This document shows positions 11,728-22,476 of a stretch of 64,000 nt of DNA, in pieces; within the stretch, counting starts at the first letter, position 1, and each line of letters opens with the position of its first letter. This stretch comes from Turbatrix aceti (Eukaryota > Nematoda > Chromadorea > Rhabditida > Panagrolaimidae), in contig OZ017769.1 in assembly GCA_963969345.1 (NCBI GenBank), positions 6,079,725-6,143,724 of the forward strand, written 5' to 3'. The position numbers and the translations under genes were made by a program. The notes below the pieces were generated by a model. It had not been told where the DNA came from and made no database searches. It saw only the letters and a list, made by a program, of their open reading frames with translations.

Positions 11728-12479
11728 TCAGTCAGTCGCCTTTCGGATTCGGATTTGCTGTCGCTTCTTCACGCCTTCTTCCATATCTGTCGTCGGAAGC
11801 CCTTCCTTTCAGCCTTCGTCACACGCCTGTCGACCCTCGACTTCGCCTCCCCTGACTCCCTCATTCATCGCTGCGTGATTATTTATTTCTTGGCGCAAAG
11901 AGAGTAAACAGTCACTTGTGATCGACGGGGGTGGTGCACGGCGTGTTTCTGGGAGGCTTTGGAGGTCGTCTGGTCTGCAAAGTTCGCTGATGAGCAAAAA
12001 CACGCCCGAGGCACAGAAAAAACGGCCAAATTGCCCCCATTACGCACTTGACGGGCAACAGGCGATTCGCAATTAGTTAAAAGCATGCCACCCGCAAGCT
12101 CGTTGCAGCGCGTAAACGGGGCCTGGCCTGGTCTTTCAAACAAACAACCCACTTGCATTTGCATGTTCAAGCCAGAAGTCTCTTTTCAGCACGACCCAGT
12201 GTGTTGGAGGGCCCGACGCGCACCAGGCGGTAAATCTCGCCGCTTACGTTCCTGAAACAAACAAGCCCAAAAAAACAGTGAGTCTAAAGAATGTCCCGAC
12301 ACGAATTCCCATGCCCTGGACCGTCAAACAAACCAAAACGATTCAAAAGAATGTCCCGACACGAATTCCCATGTCCTAAACCGTAAAACAAACCAAAAAC
12401 AAGCCAAGAGCATGTCCCGACACGAATTCCCGTATCCAAAACTGTAAAAGTCTTTCCGCCCCAAAAAACAGATCGTGAC
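11728..12479. other. Intergenic region, Rab27 to PTB gene (convergent)
   Basis: No supported gene. It contains the 3' UTRs of the two convergent genes and the 60-bp tandem repeat at 12285-12450. Confidence 0.6.
12285..12450. repeat. Three-copy tandem repeat, about 60-bp unit
   Basis: The block ATGTCCCGACACGAATTCCC starts at 12291, 12351 and 12412, so the spacings are 60 and 61 bp. After the block, CCGTMAAACAAACCAAAA is conserved between units 1 and 2 and degenerates in unit 3. Confidence 0.9.
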
Positions 12480-13330
12480 TCACTCATTTATGACAGAAGC
12501 GTCGGCGAGTCCGTCAAAGGACTTGGATCGCGTGTGCTGGGGCGGCGGCGCGTCGGGTGCCCTGACGAGAGTGTCGCCAAACATACGAAAACGGGGCTCG
12601 CCGGCGGCATCGGTAGAAGAAACTGCGGAAGGTAGGTCGTTGACGGAGTACCGCTTCCTGCGAAGGTGGTGCGGCAGCTGGCCGGCCGAGGAAGCCATAA
12701 GCACGCTTCCTACGGAAACAGTAGCGCGTTCGGCGAGATTGTGCTCACTAGACGCCTTGCCTAGGACCGTCCGGGGCTGGGGAATGACGCCGTTGATCGC
12801 GAGCCGTTGTTCAAGGGCCGCCACCGCTCGCTGATTCTCCGGACGCGCGATAACGAGCTGGAGGTGCGCCTGGAGCATAGTTGCGCTGTCCGGTGAGTCG
12901 CAGCGGTAGCAGTGCACGTGAATGGGATTTCGCGTCTCCGGGTTGAGTACCAGCATGACGACGCCGACCACGTCGTGGAACGGCGGCCGACCTACCATGC
13001 TGAAGATGATGCAGTTTGCTGCGACGTTCACTTTTACGAGTTGCATTTTCATGCGTCCGCTTTTTGTCATCGTCAGCACCGATTGGACCAGTTTGAGGCC
13101 CTTGTTCGAGATCTGTAAGCAAGACAATCGATCCATCCCATCCATTCGACGACTTAGAACCCTACCTGAACGGTGGCCTTGTTGGGAGGCTTGCGGAGAG
13201 CGTCGCGAAGGAGCTGCCGCATGACAGGCAGTACGACGGCAGGCCCCCAGACGCCGTCGGCCTCCTTCGAGCCCAGGTACCACACGTAAAACTGAGACTT
13301 TTGTCCAGTGTCCCGACTCCACGGCCACAT
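12480..13330 (-). CDS. PTB (phosphotyrosine-binding)-domain protein
   Basis: Exons in transcript order are 13330-13166 and 13112-12480, giving 265 residues in phase 0 across a 53-bp intron. The start at 13330 is the only in-frame ATG ahead of the domain, and the frame is closed upstream at 13451. Residues about 11-150 look like a PTB/PID domain (FYVWYLGSKEADG, a helix VVLPVMRQLLRDAL, then MVGRPPFHDVVGVVMLVLNP and HVHCYRCDSPDSATMLQAHL). The C-terminal half is basic and Ser-rich (HHLRRKRYSVNDLP, HTRSKSFDG) and suggests phosphorylated tails. PTB proteins are cytoplasmic adaptors. I cannot place it in a named subfamily. FAM43 or a worm-specific adaptor are possible. Confidence 0.72.
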
Positions 13331-13760
13331 TGTTCGAAACGTGGGCGCGGAATGCACAGGGACACGATTTGGTCGGCGATCGCGATCGTAACGACCAGCT
13401 GACAGTCTCGACGACGAAGCACACCGACGACAGCATCTCTGACATGTCAGTCAATCGTTGACGTCGTGGTTAGCAAGAGTTGAATTGAATTGCGGGACGT
13501 CCCTCAAAGACCGCAGACCTGGTCAGTGGTCAACGATACACATATACGCAAACAAATAAATCTGTTTTTTGACTGTTTGACTTGAAATTCAAAATATCCG
13601 CGAAAAGTACAAAACGCGGTGCTCTTGCAACGAATATTTTTTGTACATAAAATGTTTTGTTTCTTGAAGTTCTTTCGAAGTTGTTTCTTCAACTTTGGTT
13701 GTTTCCTGTTTTCTTTCTTTCTAACCCGTGTGTTCATCGACGGTTGCAATTGTTCTCAGT

Positions 13761-14972
13761 ATGGTGGATATTTTCAAAGTTGCCAAGAAATATGACGTTC
13801 CTCACAAGGTGCTCATGAATTTGCTTTTTCGCGTCAACTGCATCAAGGTTTGTTTTTATTATGCCTTTGCTTCTTTCACCATAATGCATTTTTCAGATTT
13901 CCAAGTTCATCGATGTATTTGCCGCAATCTGCAGAGCCAGCGATCTTCAAATCGGTGAGAATTAAATTTTTGGTTGATTGCACCTTGTTTTTTTTCTTTT
14001 TCAGAGATCCCGCCCAACCTTACCAATCAAAAGCTAGCCGAGGCTGTCATGAAGACGATGAATACGGCTTTTGAAAACCAGGTGCACTTTCGCGTCGACA
14101 TCATTGGCGATTATCGCTATCCGGACGTCCAGTACTTCACCCACGTGAGTTTTGTGTTTAATTTCGATTTTTACGATATCTGATTGTTTACAGTACATCG
14201 TGTCCCAGCACAAGAAGTCTTTTGAAGCCTGCAAATCCTGGACGCCAGAGGAAACCGCCGTGTTCTTCCAGATCTTCAATTTCATGTTTCTGGAATCCAA
14301 AAATCGCGGTGAGATCCCGGCATCGAAGGCTCTGAACATGGCACCCGATATCCTGAAGCCTAAGGATGCCGACGAGTTTCTCAACAATCTCGTCAAGTCC
14401 AGCCTTCTCACACGGGTTGGTTTCTTTGTATGCAGCTTGGTTTTTTATGTTTTGGCAAAAATTTTTAGGATCCCTCGAAGGATACGTACGCGCTGCACTC
14501 GCGAGGCGCCCTGGAGCTCATCCACCTGCTTCGGAGCCCTGAGTACAACAATCCCATGTGCCCGGTTTGTCTGCGTCTGATTCTTCGCCGTCGACTTTCT
14601 ACCGTCTGTGAAGTCTGCGAGATCGAAGTGCACAACGCGTGTATCGACGGAATGGTTCGTAAGGCTGGCAAGCACGGAGTCAAGTGCCCTGGACGGATGC
14701 CCAACAACACGGCATGTACCGCCAAGCTGGAGAACGTTGGCCTGACTTTTGAGAAGGATCCTACGACTGAATCGACGAAAATCGATGTTGTTTCTACCAG
14801 GGTTGGTCGTCGTAGCCGGCCTAAGAAACCCCGACTGGAAGACGACGCGGAAGAGGAAGTGGAATCTGAGGAAGATAACGACGAAGAAGAAGCAGACGAA
14901 GAGCAGGAACGAGAAGACCCAGACGCCGAAATGGAAGACTGCGATGCTCAGGAAGTAAAGGCTGAAGACTAA
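13761..14972 (+). CDS. nse-1: NSE1 (NSMCE1)-type subunit of the SMC5/6 complex
   Basis: Exons 13761-13847, 13897-13954, 14005-14144, 14194-14415 and 14469-14972 encode 336 residues. The N-terminal two-thirds carries tandem winged-helix segments (EETAVFFQIFNFMFLESKNRG, DEFLNNLVKSSLLTR, LHSRGALELIHLLRSPEYNN). A RING-like zinc module follows (CPVC at 200, CEVCEIEVHNACI, then KCPGR), the layout of NSE1, which with NSE3 forms the ubiquitin-ligase head of SMC5/6 in DNA repair. The last about 55 residues are an acidic Glu/Asp tail not typical of human NSE1. A TTCTCAG acceptor ends 1 nt before the ATG, compatible with cis or trans splicing. The next gene starts 165 bp downstream on the same strand. 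Confidence 0.85.
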
Positions 14973-15137
14973 ACTGTTACGATACGTGTTTCTTTTGTTG
15001 TTTTATAAACGGTACTTTTTCGTGTTGAGAGTTGCTCTGCTGATTTTTGGGTTGATTTCCGCTTTTTTACCTTTTTTTGTTCTGCTTTCTTTTTAGGGCT
15101 TTGTTTTACCCAAAAACTCGTTTTAGCAGGTTTTGCC

Positions 15138-16472
15138 ATGGACTGCGGATTGGATGACACGTTCAGTGAATCTACGGATCCTCTTCGTTTCAAGACCCCG
15201 GCTCCAGTCGACGCAAATTGCGTTATCCGGCCTTCGGTGACTCCAAAGGCCTCCCAGCTTCTGAGCACCCGCAGCCAGTGCGTGACCGATTCGCAGGCGG
15301 ATTGGTCCGATAACGACGTCCTGCCGAACACCCAGACCCAGAGTTCAGGCTACGGCACGCAGACCCAGAGCTCGGCATGGCCTTCGCAGGCTTCTTCCTC
15401 ACAGGCGTTTCCCTCAAGCTCGTCTATACGTCCCTATTCGTCCACTTATGATTTCGACCTTTCCGTGGCTTCCTGGGGTGGCGCCAGTTTTTCGGAGCCC
15501 AGAGATCTTGGAAGGGAGGAGGTCACCGGTGAGTTTGAGTTTTAACAACCATGTTTTTGGTATCAATTTCGATTGATGGTCTTTGTAGCGTCAGAATCCG
15601 TACTCAACGAAGCCTTCATGGAAAACCACGGCGAACAGCTTCATCACGCGCCCAACGACTTTGTGCTTGCTTGCTTCGACGTTCTTTCTCGTGACTTCTC
15701 TGCCGAGCCCCAGATGAATTCCACTGTTTGCCGGAATGCTGTCGATCTGGATACTGTAGAGATCGGTGATGGCACTTCTGCGGAAATCATCGCAAACAGC
15801 ATCAGTTCCCTGCTGCTCATGGGAGACGGTTCCACGAAGCGGAAGGTCTACTCTGCGTTTGGAGTTGACAATCATCTTGCGCTCACGGCCGAAATGACTC
15901 ACATTCTGTCCAACGGCCAGGAATCAAATGTCGAGCGGATCTTGCTGAACAAAATGAGGTTGGTTTGAGACGCGGGGAACATTTCTATTTTTGGGTTTGG
16001 ATTAGGTACCCAGAAATTCTGGTATTTAAGTCGAAAACAAAAATTTTTTATACCAAAATTACGTATTTTTGCCGGCCAAAAAAGTTAAAAATTTGGTTTT
16101 AAAAGACGATATATTCAAATTTTAGTATAAATTCGGCATAAAATATTTTTTTTTCCTTAAAAACTGAGTTTTTGGGCCAGATACCTAAATTTTGGGTTTT
16201 CGTGTCGGGATTTCCGAATTTTCGGTTTTCGGCTGGGTTACCCAAATGTTCAAGTTTTTTGCAGCGCTGTCGGGGATGATTACAAACCAAGAGCTTTTTT
16301 TAGGTCGCAAGTCTGGACAAACGAAGAAGTCCAGCGCTCCCGCCTTCTGCTACGACTCGTCGAAGAAAATGAATCTCTGGCCCAGACTGAAAATGTGCCG
16401 GAAATCCGTCGTAGCCGGCGACTGGCGTCACGCGGACCTGGTGAGAGTGGAACGGTTCAGGTGACAGATTGA
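15138..16472 (+). CDS. Unrecognised Ser/Gln-rich protein downstream of NSE1
   Basis: Exons 15138-15528, 15589-15958 and 16304-16472 encode 309 residues with clean GT-AG junctions. I do not recognise the family. The first 130 residues are low complexity, rich in Ser, Thr, Gln and Pro, with repeated TQTQSS units (NTQTQSSGYGTQTQSSAW), probably disordered. The middle (about 131-253) is ordered and contains a helical pair around SNSISSLLLMGDGSTKRKVY and NHLALTAEMTHIL. The C-terminus is charged (NEEVQRSRLLLRLVEENESL, RRSRRLASRG), possibly a coiled coil followed by a basic nuclear-localisation-like patch. Its position 165 bp after the NSE1 stop, with TTTTAGCAG ahead of the ATG, suggests a downstream operon gene. 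Confidence 0.65.
15985..16255. repeat. AT-rich dispersed repeat C, copy 2 (intron of the unrecognised gene)
   Basis: Within intron 15959-16303. It has GGTACCC, TTTTGGGTTTTCG and TTTCGGTTTTCGGCTGGGTT blocks resembling 6040-6235. Judged by eye, borders approximate. Confidence 0.35.
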
Positions 16473-16579
16473 TCAGATTAACTCGGTGATAAATGCGCTT
16501 TCAAGATTTTATTATTATTATTTTAGAATTAACCGGGAGAGATCACGGGGATGCTTGCTTCTAGTGTCCTCACCGCCTT

Positions 16580-18159
16580 TTATCGCCTGTTGCCGATGTT
16601 CTGGAGCCAAGCGTCGGGCGGCACGCTGCTGCCGAACACGAGGCCTGGCGTGTCGGTTTTCTCGGTGCACGACTTGCAGCACCATGCCTTGATTTTTTTG
16701 ACGATGCAGATGTACTCTTTGTTCCAGGCGTTGACCAGAAACATGCAGATCGTTTTGTCGTTGCATTCCTTGTCGGCCGGCGACGCTTGTGCCGTTGCTG
16801 TCGTCGTTGATGCCGTTGCCGGCGTCGTTTCTGCCGTTGCCGGCGTCGTCTGTGCCGTTGCCGGCGTCGTTGATGCCGTTGGTGTCGTCGTTTGTGCCGT
16901 TGCCGGCGGGGTTTCCGCCGATGAGGGTGGCAGCGTGGTCCACGAGGCGATGTAGCTGTTGACGGTCTTGTCGCCTTCGAAGGGCCTGTTCATGCATCTC
17001 GCGCAGCTGTAGATGGAGCAGATCTTGAGGTAGTCGCTGGGCGAGGCGTCCAAAGCATGTCCGATCACGTCCTGCAAAGTTTTGCCGTTCAGTAGCCAGT
17101 GACCGTTTCAGGAGCAACCGTGAACGCTTTGTTGAGGGGCTCCATCGTAATGGTCGTCGGCGTTCTGCCGAATGCGTCCTTGCCGTAGTGCATGACGCTT
17201 CGGTAGTCGTAAGGGACGTCGTAGGTCGTGCTGTCTACGGGAGAGACTTTGTCGAACTGCGAACGATAAACTGAAACGGGATAGGACATTAAAGCCAGAG
17301 TTTTCGAGTCGAGCTTTCGACCTGCTCGGCTCGAAGTTTTGAATCGAGTTTTCAATATTAGGGTGTATTGAAAACTCGACTCAAACAACAACTTTGCTTT
17401 TTGAGTAGCTTTTTAAAGCTAGCTACTCAAAAAAACAATATGCTCTTCGGCGATCCTCAAATTCAACTTGCACACACTTGATTCAATATTCTCGTAGTGA
17501 ACCTTGATGTAGTTGTCCCGATCGAGGCGCATGTGTTCGTGCCAAAGCCCGATGGCGTGCATCAGCTCGTGTATGACAACGTCATGCTCTACGCACGTGG
17601 CGATTTTGTTTGCCTCGAGCATGACGACATTTCTGCCGGGTTGGCGGCCCACTGTCGTGTAACAACCGTTGTCGTAGGTATTCTGAATGTCGAGGAAATC
17701 CTTCTCATCGGTGTGCTTTCGGAAACGGATGCACGTGTTGTTCTCGATGGCATCCATGGCGCCGGCGATGATCGCCAGTTCTTCCGGTTCTGCAATCATC
17801 AAAAATGAGGTCAGATTATGAAGACGAGGTCCCACGCGATGAACCTTACCGTAGGACCCTGTAATTTCGTAGGGCATGTAGAAGTTACCTTCCGAGTCGT
17901 TATACGTAGTCCATCGGTAGGTTGATCTGGCGGGGAGGGCGTTGAACATTATTCCGCGTCTTCTGCAATGTTTTGAAATCGTTAAAAAAAAATAAAAAAA
18001 TTCTTACCTGGCAATCCGCTGCGGCCCATCTCTCCTGAGTTGGAGGATATCGTTGCCGTTCTTCTGTTTGAAAATGTTGATACGACTGCCGCGCTTGGCT
18101 TCGGCGAGCGAGGTCAGCAAAATGAAAAACAAAAACATGAACACGCCAGGTGTATACAT
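16580..18159 (-). CDS. Secreted astacin-family zinc metalloprotease with ShK-like C-terminus
   Basis: Exons in transcript order are 18159-18008, 17962-17850, 17789-17478, 17270-17119 and 17071-16580, giving 406 residues. A signal peptide (FMFLFFILLTSLAEA) is followed by a propeptide ending IARRRG, a basic processing site. The catalytic domain (about 55-270) has the astacin zinc motif HELMHAIGLWHEH (His162, His166, His172) and the Met-turn SVMHYG. It ends VIGHALDASPSDYLKICSIY. A Thr/Ala/Pro-rich linker (about 287-341) leads to a six-cysteine module (345-377, CNDKTIC...WCCKSC) with ShK spacing, a common add-on in nematode astacins. Likely role: extracellular matrix, cuticle or digestive proteolysis. 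The 47-bp intron 17072-17118 was chosen over a 32-bp alternative because it restores the family's domain end. Confidence 0.9.
17344..17433. repeat. Two adjacent perfect hairpins in an astacin intron
   Basis: TCGAGTTTTCAATA (17344-17357) is the exact reverse complement of TATTGAAAACTCGA (17366-17379), with an 8-nt loop. TTTTTGAGTAGCT (17398-17410) pairs with AGCTACTCAAAAA (17421-17433), with a 10-nt loop. Both lie in the intron 17271-17477. Confidence 0.85.
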
Positions 18160-19474
18160 GCTTCTGGGATTCTTTGTGATCCGTGAACGAGAAAGTAAAA
18201 GCAATACGGCAGCCCACCAGAAAACGCTTTGTTCACAATAAAAAGTTGTTGCGGAGAGCCAATCGAGACCTGTGTAGTGGCGAGGGCGGTTACTGATTTT
18301 TTGCAAAACCTATTTTGCATTCGGGATTTCCCTATCCCAGCCAGTCGTGGTTGGCTTCTCGCACACCCGTCTCTCGGACACTCCTCGTGGCGCCCACCCG
18401 CTTCTGTTTGATCAGGCGCCAGTGAAAGCTCGCGTTTCTCTTCTCTTTCGGGTGAGGTGTTTTCACTCTCGCTCGATGTAATACACCCCATGCTAAGCAG
18501 GCCATATTTGGAGTTAGGCTTTCACTTGCCCTAGAGCGGAACCGGATGGGAGTTAGATCATTATGCATTCAGGAAACATACAAACAGGAAACAGATGCAA
18601 ATGAACAGCTGATGCTGATGATCGGCGATCCATGATTCCTGTTTGTGCTTGGGCGAAACTGCAGCTTTGATTGCACAATTGTTGCCACCCACGACTCAGG
18701 CTTTTTTTTGACTTGTGTGTTGTGTGACGTCACTGTTTGCCTTACCGGGCTGACCCCGGAGTTTGGACTCTGACCAGTAGCCACTGAAGCTGTGTTTTGA
18801 GGACGTACAAGACTGCTTGATACAGACAAACGACCGCAGCCCGATGGATACAATAGAAAGAAGCGCTTCTGTTTGTGAAGCGAGCAAGCGCGTGAATGCA
18901 AAACAAAGCCCTCCAAGCTCGCACAAAGGTGGCGGGGGGCTTACCTCACCTCAAATCCGCTTTCATTGACACAGTCCCCATTCTGGCGATCCGGGTTGAT
19001 CAGGAGCTGAAGTGAGCCGTGGGAGCACTCACCTGCCCTCGAAGCCTCCAGTCAGTCACTGTTTGGCTGTTTGCTCGCTCACATCAGTCTGCGTCTCAGC
19101 CTCGAAGCTCCCCAAAGTTCCACAACGCTTTAAAATTTTTGGCTTGTTGTCGTCAAACGTCGAAATCAAAGCTGTGAAGAAGTAAGTTTGCACTATAGCG
19201 CCGCGAGTTGTTTGTGATTTCTGGGAACTCCTCAGTTTCTACCAACAGCCACAGCCAACAAAGGCGCACGCCGGGAATGAGTCACTTCGGTAACCGCAAT
19301 CCCGACCGACGTGGGCAGTCGGAACTTTGCTTGCTTGGCTTTGCACAACATGTTTTTGCGCTCTTCCGATTTAGTACCGTCTTACAAGCGTTGTTTTTAG
19401 CCATGTTTTCTGAGGCGTCACCGGCCTGATCAGAACAGCAGTTTGTTTTACCGCGCAAAAAGTGACCTCACGCG
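18160..19474. other. Intergenic region between divergent astacin and innexin genes
   Basis: No supported coding exon. It should hold both promoters. I see no clear TATA box, tRNA or repeat. Confidence 0.5.
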
Positions 19475-21488
19475 ATGGTGTTCTCCGAAGTCGTTGGCAC
19501 GCTCTCCTTCCTGCAGCCGCAGGCGGACGACAACATTGTCGATCGGCTACACTATTACTACACGTCGACGTTTCTGCTGGTCACGGCTGTCGTCATCAGC
19601 TTGAAGTTGTTTGGCGGGAGGCCTATTGAGGTAGGTTTCCTTAAATGCACGCGCATCACCTGTTTTAGCACCGTTCCGCCGATTCCGACTTTGGAGTTGA
19701 CTCGGGTGTTGAGGAGTCGGCTCTGACTCAGAATCGAGAGTTGAGAGTCGGAGTCGAGATTTTTTTTCGAAAAAGTTTACCCCGAAGAGTTGCGCCTTTT
19801 TTTGAAGAAAAAATGTGATTTTTTTGGTAAAATTTACTGTTTTTGTAAATTTTGAGTATTCCATGTTCAAATTGCCAAAGTTTTTGTGTTTTGTGTGCGT
19901 TTTGTATAAAAAAATATTTTTTTAGTCGGTACCAATGAATCGAAGACAATCGTTTTTTTCCCGCTGAAACACTGTATTTTAGTGCTGGCTTCCCGCAGAG
20001 TACAAAGGCAGCTGGGAGGACTACACAGAAACATTCTGCTGGGCCCGGAGCACCTTCTACGTGCCCTTCGAGAGCGAAATACCCTCGACGGACGCAGAGA
20101 AGGACCACAACATGGTCTCCTACTACCAGTGGGCGCCGTTCTTCCTCATCGTCTGCGCGTTCTTCTTCTACGCTCCGTGCCTCATGTGGCGCGTCATGTA
20201 CGACAAGTCCGGCATCAGGCTGCGGGATATTGTCTCGTTTGCCACTGATCGCTCAAATATTCAGCCCGCAATTCGTCAGGCCAACGTCCGGGGCTTGGCT
20301 GAGCATCTGGGCTCCATCTTCAAGCACAGATTCCGACTCGGCACCGAGCACCCTATTCATCATCATATTTTCAAGTTTCTCAACATGCGCTACTTCGAAG
20401 CTTACCTGACCCTGCTCTATCTCGGCATTAAATTTCTGTTTTTCCTGAATGTGGTCATTCAGATTTACCTGATGAACAAGTTTCTCCAGACTGATGATTA
20501 CGATTTCTATGGTTTTGGTGTTCTTAGGGATCTGCTTAACGGGAGGCGTGAGTGACTGCTGGCGATTATAAATTCATTGAATGAGTTCTCGTTTTAGCGT
20601 GGTCTGACTCCGGAAATTTCCCCCGTGTAACTTATTGCGATATGGACATTCGCATTTTGGGCAACATTCAGCGCCACACTGTGCAGTGCGTTCTGGTAAG
20701 TGTAGATCAGACATGACACAATTTGGAGGTCAGCCCGGGGGTGGGGACTTTTTTCGGCCCAAACATTTTTTTGAAAAAAAATGTAGATTCGTGCCTTTCA
20801 AATTTTTTTTCAAAAAATGTTTCCGACCTTATTTTACTGTTTTAAAAAAAATTACGTTTATTTTTTAAATTCATGATTTTTTTATTAGATTTGGTTTGTG
20901 CCGAAATTTTTTACTCCTAGACAAGGTCAATTGCATGATTCGAACTTTCAACGGTCATTTCAGGTCATAAACATCTTCACCGAGAAGGTCTTCATCCTCC
21001 TCTGGATCTGGTACACCGTTCTCGCAACATGCACGCTTGTGAGCCTCGTTATGTGGGCTTCAGGCATCATGCCCCTCGAGCAGCGAAAACGCTTCATCTC
21101 CCGCCGTCTTCAACTTGCAGACGTCGAATTTCACACCGCGGACTTCGAACAAGAGTTGACAGAATTTGTTCGGGACTACGTTAAAATGGACGGCGTCTTT
21201 GTGCTCAACATGCTCACAATCCACGCCGGGCTGCTCATCTGCACCGAGATCGTCGACCAGATGTGGGAAAACTACCTGGAAGAACGCCAGAAGGCTGCTG
21301 GCAAATCGGCCGGTGCTCTGGAACCCGGCTCACCGCTTGCGCCCCTCCCTCACCGCCGCAAGGTCTCCGTGCTCCTGCCTCTCGTCTCCCGTGGCGAAGA
21401 TTCGCATCCGCACTACATAAAGCACTCAATAACGACGCCATTATCCGCCGACGCCGGCGAGAGCCATTTCTTACATCCGCCCAGCTGA
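19475..21488 (+). CDS. Innexin gap-junction protein
   Basis: Exons 19475-19630, 19983-20547, 20598-20695 and 20964-21488 encode 447 residues. The invertebrate gap-junction signature YYQWAPF is at about residue 99, just before transmembrane segment 2. Four hydrophobic segments are seen: about 30-47, 103-122, in [20 protein letters not shown], and in [20 protein letters not shown]. Paired cysteines occur in both extracellular loops (CWLPAEY...FCW, and YCDMDI...VQC), as in innexins that form intercellular channels. The intracellular C-terminus is about 100 residues. Intron 1 carries a copy of repeat family A. Which of the many worm innexin paralogues it matches cannot be settled by eye. Confidence 0.95.
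19667..19975 (+). repeat. Repeat family A, copy 2 (innexin intron 1)
   Basis: Same block order as 10890-11225: CCGATTCCGACT, GAGAGTTGAGAGTCGGAGTC, TTTTTTTCGAAAAAGTTTA, TTTTGAGTATTCCATG, GTGCGTTTTGTATAAAAAAA, TCGGTACCAATG. Confidence 0.75.
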
Positions 21489-22476
21489 CAGGGGGCCGGG
21501 CGACCCTCACCTGCGGGTTCTAGCCGCTCTCTGCTCTCCCGTCGACAGCAGCGCCTAGGGGGCATTGGAAAGCGCAAGGCCTTTGGCGTTGCCGGCATGA
21601 TGATGCCCTCCAGCGTCCAGCCCGACGCAGGGGAGCACGAGTGAGCAGGACCCGCCCGGTGGGGTCGTCGAGCGAGGCTGGCCGGCGCTCACCACCTTTT
21701 TCTGTTTGTCTTTTTTTTTCATGATTGCCTCTGTGGGAGTGTAATTCCCTTTTGCCTCCTTCCTAAATACATCCCGAGATCACTCGCAACCTTGGGGGGC
21801 CGCTTGCACGGACGCTTGCTGTTTCCGAGCCGCGGCGGCTGCGGCGGCTGATAAAGTAACGAAGCCATTGACTGAGGGAGTCGTCGATAGACAGACGACA
21901 ACACGGCTGCCGAATTGCAGAGCTTTTTATCATCTGTCCCTCCCGGGATTGAGTGAGTCAATTCGCCGGAAGCGCCCGACGACAGCAGTCGATTCAATTG
22001 TCGGCGGGCGAAGAAGAGGGCCTCCTTGCTCCTTGCAACAGCCAACAGCCGAAGAAATAAGGTGCCGCCGTCAAAAGTGAAAACACAGCGTGCGCGCGCG
22101 CTTCTCCTTATTTTTTTTAAGTGCGAGGGGCGGTGTAGTGCTTGTCGTAGCCCGTAGCCGTAGGCCAGCGACTCACTTCCTCCCCCCCTTCCGCCGCGTG
22201 TACGTACATAGTGATCGTGAACGTTTACTCCCGCGCCGTCACTTCAATTAGCAGGAATTAGGAGCGGGCAGCAGCAGCCGGGCGTCGTCGCTTGCCACAT
22301 CCACTCCGGCCTCCCTCCTCCGCTTCTTTCTTCCAGCACTGCTGCTACCGCTTTTCACTTCACCTCCGCCAGCCTGCGATGATGACTCGACGAAGCCCAT
22401 CGTAAAGGCGGCTGCGCGAGACACCGACCACCTTGAACGACGGACTGGCCATGCGCTGTCGTCCACCGATCGCTTC
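21489..22476. other. Intergenic region, innexin to NETO-like gene
   Basis: No supported gene. It contains the innexin 3' UTR and the probable NETO-like promoter and 5' UTR. A short (CG)n run TGCGCGCGCGCTT lies near 22091. Confidence 0.5.

Noticed and set aside
17072..17103. A 32-nt intron in the astacin gene
   Set aside because: Below any credible length. The donor 15 nt earlier gives 47 nt and the expected domain ending.
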